From positions 1-64,000 of the forward strand of contig CAITIS010000098.1 in the NCBI GenBank assembly GCA_903892515.1: a stretch of DNA of 64,000 nt. Reading direction: 5' to 3'. Made by a program: the position numbers and the translations under genes. The DNA comes from an uncultured Planctomycetota bacterium. GTDB taxonomy: Bacteria; Planctomycetota; Phycisphaerae; SM23-33. Positions 52,551 through 61,500 of the stretch are shown here, in pieces. The notes under the pieces are model-generated. The model searched no databases. It was not told where the DNA came from and was given only the letters and a program-made list of their open reading frames with translations. Position 1 is the first letter of the stretch; each line of letters opens with the position of its first letter.

Positions 52551-55500
52551 ATGAAGAAGCGTCGCGCATTTCCACGGGTAGGGCGTACGCACGGAACACC
52601 AGGCCTGGCACCGGCTGGCAGGGCCCTGGAACAGCTGGAGCAGCGGACGATGCTCTCGAGCCTGAGCATCGCCGACATCAACATCATCAGCCCCGGCTCC
52701 AACCCCTCGCCGATCGTCGAACTCAACGGCGTCGGATATTTCGCCGCCGAGGACGGGGCCTTTGGCCGAGAGCTCTGGCGGACTGACGGCACGCCCGAGG
52801 GCACGGTCCTGCTCAAAGACATCTACAGCGGCTCGCAAGGGTCGGGCCCCGACAAGTTCGTCGTCCTGAACGGCAGCTTGTACTTCACGGCATCCAGCGC
52901 GACGGGCTCGTCCTGTCTCTGGAGGACCGACGGCACCGCAGCGGGCACGGTGCAGGTGGCGGCCCTCTCCACCACCGCGATCATCTCCTGCGGCAGCCAG
53001 CTTTTCCTGGCCGCCAGCGGGCCGTTGGGCAACGAGCTGTACATTTCAGACGGCACGACCGCGGGCACGAAGATCGTCCGCGACATCAACGTGGGCAGTA
53101 GCTCGTCGAACATCGGCAATCTGCTGGGTGTAGGGAATCGCGTGTTCTTCCTGGCCGACGATGGCATATCGGGCAAGGAACTGTGGACCAGCGACGGCAC
53201 GTCGGGCGGCACGATCCGGCTGCTGGATGCGGCCTCGGGCAGCGCCAGCGCCAATTACAGCTATGTCATTTCGGCGTTAGGGCAATGCTTCTTCCGCGTC
53301 GGCTCCAGCGTCACGGGCGAGGAGTTGTGGGCCAGCGACGGCACCTTGGCCGGCACGCACATCGTTAAGGACATCTACAACAAGAGCAACGGCTCATCGA
53401 TCACCAATGCCATCGTCAGCGGCGGCGTCACGTACTTTGCCGCCAACGACGGCACCCACGGCAACACCATCTGGCGCAGCGACGGCACAGCCGAAGGCAC
53501 GTACATGCTGGCCGACGCGATGTCGGGCGGAAGCTGGTCCAATCTCCAGCGAATTGCCATCAGCGGCGGCAAGATCTACTGGATGTGCCAGAAGAACAAC
53601 AGCTACGCGCTCTGGGCGAGCGACGGCACGGCCGGCAATGGCGTGCAGCTGCCCGGCAACCCGGACAGCTACGCCGCCATGGCGGACCTCAACGGCATGC
53701 TGTACTTTGCCGCCAGCGACGCGGCGCATGGGGAGGAGCTCTGGCGCAGCGACGGCACGGTGGCCGGCACGGTAATGGTGGCCGACCTCGCGCCCGGGGC
53801 GGGCAGTTCCTATCCGTCAAACCTGTGGGCCCTCAACGGGCGAGTGGTTTTCACCGCCGCCAACGGGCTCTACAGCGTCGACAACGCAACGACGCCGGCG
53901 CCGCTGGGACTGAGCGGCGGCTTCGCGAACTTCTTCCTGCTGGGCAATCAACTCTTCTTCTCGAGCACGAGCACGGCGTGCGGCGCAGAGCTCTATGTCA
54001 CCGACGGCACGGCCGGCGGCACGAAGCTCGTGAAGGACGTCAACCCCGTTTCGCTGGGTTCGACCCCCACTGGGTACGTCCGCGCCGGGCAATTGACCTA
54101 CTTCGTCGCCACGGACGAGCACGGCAGAGAAGTCTGGCGGACCGACGGGACGGCGCAAGGCACCTTCTCGCTGCGTCACGGCGATTGGGGCAGCCCCAAC
54201 TCGCTGACGCCCGTGGGCAACAAGCTCTTCTTCGTGGCGCGCGGCTCGAACTCCGACGACATCTGGGTGACCGACGGCACGCCCGAAGGCACGCAGGCGG
54301 TCATCACAGGCCAGGGCTACTACCCGTCCCTCATCGGCACGGCCGCCGGAGCGTTCGTCGTGGACGGGACCGCCGACCACAAGATCTGGTTCACGACCGG
54401 CGCCGGGTCGGCCGTGACTGTCGGTGCCACGACGTCGTACTCCCCGTTCGCGGGTGTCGGCGTCGGCACACGAATGGTCTTTGTGAACAATGATGCCGCT
54501 CATGGCCAGGAACTGTGGGTCTCCGATGGCACAGCCGCTGGCACAGGGCTGTTGTGCGACATCTACGCCGGCGCCACGTCCTCGAACATCGGCAGCTGGA
54601 TGGTGACGGGCGATCGGGCCTTCTTCGTGGCCACTGACGTTCTTCACGGCTCGGAGCTGTGGGTGACCGACGGCACGGCCGGCGGGACGCACATCGTCAA
54701 GGATCTCAACGACATCAGCGGCGACGCCAACCCCGGCACGGCCTTTAACCTCAACGGCATCGGCCTGTTCACCGCCAGCGACGGCTCGGCGAGCCGCCTG
54801 TACCGCAGCGACGGCACGCCCGGGGGCACGTACGCCATTGCCGCGGCATCCGACGCGGACAACTTCCAGGCGTGGAATGGCCTGGCGCTGTTCAGCGCCA
54901 CCTACAACAGCTACCGCTGCGTCTGGCGGACCGACGGCACGGCCAGCGGCACATACCCGCTGACCCACGTCGTGCTGCCCAAGGCCAGCAACAGCTTTCT
55001 GTACCAGGTGACGCCCGGCGGCGTCTTCATCAAGACCGACAGCGACCTCGTCTTCACGGACGGAACGGTCGCCGGCACGCGGTATCTCAGCGCTGCCGCC
55101 AATTCCAGCGGGTTTGGGCTGGCCGGGGCCAGCCTCGTCTATGTCAACTCCGACGCCAACGGCAGCGAGCTTTGGCGCGTAGATGTGGCGACGCTGCAGG
55201 TCGGGCCGCTGAAGGACATTTACGCCGGCAGCAGTTCCTCGCAGATCAGTGCGATGACGACGGCGGGCGGAGCCGTCTACTTCGCCGCCAACGACGGCGT
55301 TCACGGGCCCGAACTCTGGCGGACCGACGGCACGGCCGGGGGCACGACCCTGGCCAAGGACCTCGTGCCCGGCTCGGCCGGCGTGAACCCGTCCTCCCTG
55401 GTGGCCGTCGGTTCGAGCGTCATCTTCTCGGGCCGCGACCCGCTGCTGGGCGACGAACTCTTCCGCAGCGATGGGACGGAAGCAGGCACGGGCCTCCTGG

Positions 55501-58500
55501 CCGACATCAACTCCGCGGGGCTGTCCTCCAACCCATCCGCACCGGTGGTCGTGGGCGGTGTGAGCTTCTTTACCGCCACCGACCGCGACCACGGCACGGA
55601 ACTCTGGCGGACCGACGGCACCGTCGCTGGGACATCCCTGGTCAAGGACATCTCGCCCGGCACGAACAGCTCGGGCATCAGTTCTCTCACGGCCTGCGGC
55701 GGCAAGCTCTTCTTCATCGCCAACGACGGCTCGCACGGAACCGAGCTTTGGGTCAGCGACGGCACCGAGGCCGGCACGAAGCTGCTGATCGACATGAACG
55801 CCGGCTCGGCCAGCGGCAATATCGCCAACATGACGCCCTTCAACGGGCGGCTGTACTTTACCGGCTACGACGGCGGGGCCTTGTACGGCGCGGAACTATG
55901 GTCGACGGACGGAACGACGGCCGGCACGCACATCGTCGAAGACTTCATTCCGGGCCCCGCCGGCGACGGCAACTTGAAGGTTCTGCGCGGCCCCAATCAA
56001 CTCCTGCTGGTTCGTGGCGCCGACCTCTGGGCCAGCGACGGGACCGGCACCGCCGACGTGCTGCTGTACCACTTTGACTCCACCAACTGGTTCAGGACCG
56101 ATCTGCCTGCCCCCCTGGCTGGACAGCACCTGACGTACTTCATCGCCTTCACCAGTGCCACCGGCGCGGAGCCCTGGGTGACCGACGGAACGCCCGCCGG
56201 GACTCACCTGATGCGGGATCTTACTGTCGGGACAGGCTCGTCCACGCTGACCAACATGTTCACGGTCGGCGATCGGCTGTTCTTCTCCTTCAACCAGAGC
56301 GGCCAGGAGTTCTGGGCCAGCGATGGCACCGCCATCGGCACGATCAACATGGACATCTTCCCCGGCAGCGGCAGCTGCTCGCCCTCGATGCCCGTGGGCA
56401 TCGGCGGAAGGGCGATCTTTGCCGCCAGCCATCCGGCGTATGGGCAAGAGCTCTGGGCCAGCGACGGCACGCTGGCCGGCACGTATATGGTGAAGGACAT
56501 TCACCCGGGTTCGGAAGGTTCGGCCATCGGGCCGATGGTGGTGATGGGCGGCGCGGCATACTTCACGGCCAATGACGGCATTCATGGTCTTGAGCTGTGG
56601 CGGACGGATGGCACGGCCGATGGAACGACGCTGGTGCGCGACATCATGCCCGGTCTGGGCGAAGGCAGCGACCCATCGAATGCCACGCCGGCAGACCATT
56701 GGCTGTACTTTACCGCCTCTGCGCCGGGCGTTGGGGCCGAGCTGTGGCGCACGGACGGCACGGCTGCCGGCACGACGCTGGTGCGGGACATCGTGCCAGG
56801 GGTCGGCGGAATCGCCGTGACGTCCATTCGTCCCGTGGGCGATTCGGCCGTCGTCATGCTGAACGATCAGGTCCACGGCATGGAGCCCTGGTTCACCGAC
56901 GGCACGAGCTACGGCACGTACCTGCTGAACGACATCTACACCGGCACGAGCGGCTCCTACACATACGTCAGCGCATCGGCCGCTCCGCTGGTGAACGGCC
57001 AGAGGTACTTCGTCGCGTCCGGGGGCGTCTGGGTGACCGACGGCACGCCCGCCGGCAGCCGGTGCTTCGTGAGCATGGCGGACCTGACTGCGGCGCAGTC
57101 CATCTACAGCCTGTATGGCGGGCAAGACGGGCTCTTCATCATCGCATCGAGCCAGTTGACTGGCTGGGGCCTGTACTACGCCGCCTACGACGGCAGCGCC
57201 CCCCAGCTGATGCATCAGTTCTGGGGCAACTCGCCCAGTTCTGACTCCGATGTCGCCGTCAACAGCAACGAACTGTTCTTCCCCGCCAGCGATGACTATG
57301 GCCGGGAGCTTTGGCGCAGCGACGGCACCGCGGCCGGCACGTTCCGGGTGCTGGACATCAACCCGGCGGGCGACTCGGCGCCCAACCACCTGAGCGTCGT
57401 CGGCGGCAAGGTCTTCTTTTCCGCCAGCGACAACAGGAGCGGCATGGAGCTGTGGTCATCTGACGGCACGGCCGGCGGGACCGCGCGCATCGCCGACATC
57501 AACACGACGTCCAAGGGTTCGACCTTCGGGGCGTCTACCGCCCACGCCAATGGCAAGCTCTTCCTGCAGCAGACGGCCCCGGTATCGGCCCTGTGGGCGA
57601 CCGACGGCACCGACGCCGGTACCGTGGCGGTACTGACCTGGGCGCAGGCCTCGCTGCCGGCCAACAATGTGCTGGTTTCCTCGGGCGGGCGGGTCTTCTT
57701 TTCCGCGGCCGGCGCGTCCACCACCGACTTGTGGGCGAGCGATGGCACCGTGGCCGGCACGTGCTGTGTCAGTTCGATCATCGGCAAGAGCCAGCTAAGC
57801 GTGCTGCAACTCAAGCCGTTTGGCAGCGGCGTCTGTTTCACGGTCTACGACTCGACCAGCCAGACCACGTCGCTGTGGATCAGCGACGGCACGACCGCCG
57901 GCACGCGAAAGTTCTCCGGCGTGAACAGCATCGGCGCCACCGTCGGGGGGCTGGTCTATTACGCCAGCAACAACCAGCTTTGGCGCAGCGACGGCACCAC
58001 GGCCGGGACGTTCGCGCTGTCTCCGATGAGCTTCGTGTCGATGAGCTTCGACCAGGTGAGCGTGGTTGGCGATCAGCTCCTGATCTCCCTGAATGACGGG
58101 GTGCATGGCTCGGAGCCGTGGATTTCGGACGGAACCGTCGCCGGCACGCACGTGCTGACGGATGTCAACGGCATCACCGCCTCGTCGAACCCGACGATGT
58201 TTGCTGCCTCCGGCGGGTGGCTGTACTTCATCGCCGACGACGGCGTGCATGGGCGGAGCCTCTGCCGCAGCGACGGCACGGCCGAAGGAACGTCCTTTGT
58301 GGCGGCGCTGCCGGCCAGCGGCATGTCATCCGTCGTCACCGCCATGCTGCCGGCGGGCAACCGGGTCGTCTTTGCCGTGTACACGTCGTCGTGGCAGGCG
58401 GAGATCGGCGTCAGCGACGGCACGACCAGCGGGACGAGCATCATCGAACTGTTGCCAGGATCGAACGGCAGCAACCCGACGAACCTGACGGCCGTCGGTA

Positions 58501-61500
58501 ACCAGGTCTTCTTCACGGCCACGGGACCGTCGGGCAACGAACTATACGTCAGCGACGGCACGGTGAGCGGCACGCACATTGTGAAGGACCTGATCACGGG
58601 CAGCAACGGCTCGTCACCTCAGTACCTGGCGGGGCTGGGCAGCAAGCTCTTCTTCGTGGCCAGCGACGACAGCGGAAGGAAGCTGTGGATGACGGATGGC
58701 ACGTCGGCCAATACCACCTCTCTGCTGTCGCTGCCAGCCAACTACTTCGTCTCCTCGGCCTACTCGGCCGGCGACCGCGTGTATTTCCTGATGGACGACG
58801 GCGTTGTCGGCGAGGAGTTGTGGGTGACGGATGGGACAACGGCCGGCACGCATCTCACTCGCGACATCAACAACCTTTCGGGCGGGTCGAGCCCGACCCA
58901 GCCGTACGAGTACCAGGGCGCCATCTATTTCATCGCCAACCGGCCCAACGTGGGATCGACGCTCTTCAAATCCGACGGCACCGATGCAGGCACGATTGCC
59001 CTGGCCACCACCTATTCCAGCGGAGCGCTGATGGTGGGGGCCGGCTCGCACGTGTTTGCCTTTGCCGGCGACGTCTGGGCGACCGACGGGACGCCTGCGG
59101 GCACGGTCGTGGTGGCGACGGTCGGCGGCTCGTCCTACGTTGCGACCAGCACCGATCAGGCGGTGGTCACGTCCACTGGCGGCCTGTTCTTCAACGGCCG
59201 CGGTGGGCAGGTCTGGTACAGCGACGGCACCCCAACCGGCACGGCCCTGTGGAAAGATTTCAACCCCGGCTATGGAACCGGCACGACGACCTTCCGGATG
59301 ATCGGCAACCGGCTGGTGATCTTCGCGCCGTACGGCTCGGCCTCTTACAAGGTCTGGACCTCCGACGGCACGACCGCCGGCACGGTCGTCGTGGACGGCG
59401 TATTCATCGCCCAGCCGACGATCCTGGGCAGCGACGGCAACGGGGTGTCCTTCGCCGCCAATGACGGCGTTCGCGGGTTGGAGGTGTATCGCAGCGACGG
59501 CACGGCCGCCGGCACGAAGCTGGTGCGCGACATCGCTGACATCTCGGCCGGGTCGAGCCCGGCCAACTACGTCCGCATGGGGCAGTACCAGTTCCTCAGG
59601 GCCAACGACGGCATCCACGGCACCGAGTTGTTCGTCAACGACGGCAGCGACAATTCGTTCCATCTGCTGATGGACATCGTGCCGGGCAGCGGAACCTCGT
59701 CGCCCTCCAATCTGACTGTCGTCGGCAACCAGCTCTTCTTCACGACCTACGTAAACTCGAAGACGTGGCTGTGGGTGAGCGACGGCACCGCTGCCGGGAC
59801 GAAGTCGCTGTGCGACGTGACCAGCGTCAGCGCCCGCGTGTTCTCCGCTGTGGGCACCCAGCTGTTCTTCATGGGCGACAGCACGCTGTGGGCGAGCGAC
59901 GGCAACGCGACATGGAAGATCAAGGACATTTCCGGCTGGTACCCCGACAATCCGACCAACGTCGGCGGCACGCTGTTCTTCACGGCCAGCGGAGGTCCCG
60001 GCGGTCCGGGGCTGTGGCGATCCGACGGCACCGACGCCGGCACATACCTGGTCAAGTCGATCGCCTTCGCCAGCGTCAGCAACTTCCTCAACTTCAATGG
60101 CCGGCTGCTATTCCAGGCCACCACGAACGCCTACGGCAGCGAGCTGTGGATTTCCGACGGCACCGCTGACGGCACGCACCTGGTCAAGGACATCAATGGT
60201 TGGACGAAGGACAGTTCGCCGAATTCGGCGGTGAACGTCGGCGGGCAGACGTTCTTCCTGGCCGACGACGGCACTGGCCAGGGTCTGTGGGTGGCCGAGC
60301 CGGCGTCGGGCAGCGTTCACCGCATCTTGCCCTCCGTCGGCACGATGACCTCGCCTGGCAGCCTGCGGGCCGGACAGAGCCAGCTGTTCTTCCTGGCCAA
60401 CGACGTAGCTCACGGCACGGTCCTGTGGCGGACGGATGGCTCGGTTGCCGGCACGTACGTTGTCGCTCCGTACAATGTTACGAACATCACCGTCTGGGGT
60501 GACAAGCTGCTCTTCTCGGCCAGCACCGGCAATGGGGCCGAGCCTTGGATTTCTGACGGCACCGTGGCCGGGACGATGATGCTCACCGACGTGGCCGCCG
60601 GCGCAGGGGCGTCGAACCCGACGAGTTTCATCGGCGCCGGCTCGTGGGGCTTCTTTCTGGCGAGCGTCAACTCCGTATGGTCGCTTTGGAAGACCGGCGG
60701 CACGGTCGGGTCCACCAGTCGCGTCAAGACCCTTGACGGTTGCACCGGCGTCGGTTCGGCGGTCGCAGCGATGGGCGAAGGCCGGATCATCTTCGCGGCC
60801 TCGTCGCCGCAGACCGGCGAGGAACTCTGGTGCTCCGACGGCACGGCCGCCGGCACGATGCTGCTCAAGGACATCAACCAGGCCTCCGACAGCTCGAATC
60901 CTTACGGGATGTGCAGCCTGGGCGACAAGGCGGTCTTCGTCGGCAAGGCGGCCGACACGGGCTCGGAGCTGTGGATCACGGACGGCACGGCCGCCGGCAC
61001 GATGCTGCTCAAGGACATCAATCCGGGCGCGAGCGGGTCGAGCATCGGCGGGCTGGTCGTCTCGAATGGCAAGGCGTACTTCTCCGCGATGGACGGCTCA
61101 TGGACGGAGCTGTGGGTGACTGACGGCACAGCCGGCGGCACGGTTCGCATCGACGTACAGCCCAACTATTCCGCTTCGCCGACGTTGATCACGCCGTGTG
61201 GCCCGGGCGTCGCGTTCGTGGCGTCCGGCAGCGACGGCAACAAGAGCGTCTGGTACAGCGATGGCACGCTGGGTGGCTCGCACCAGCTCGGCGGCCTGGC
61301 CACGAGCGCCTATTTCGGGTCGCTCCGCGCGGTCGGCGGCCGGATCTTCGCCAGCACGTACTTCCCCTCCAGCTACGTGTACAGCCTGTACGCTTCGGAT
61401 GCGGCCACGGGGAGTTTGCAGAAGCTCGGAGATTTCCCCTCGGCCGATCCCTGCAAGAACATGGTGGCCTTTGGCTCGGGCTTCGCGTTCATGGGCTACA

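Noticed and set aside
53817-55736. Long minus-strand frame of 639 codons inside the giant gene region, and a similar one at 55896-57389
   Set aside because: They lie opposite the ELWxxDGT array, are Ala/Gly/Arg-rich with repetitive content mirroring the plus-strand repeats, and have no ribosome site. They are shadows caused by the GC-rich periodic repeat.
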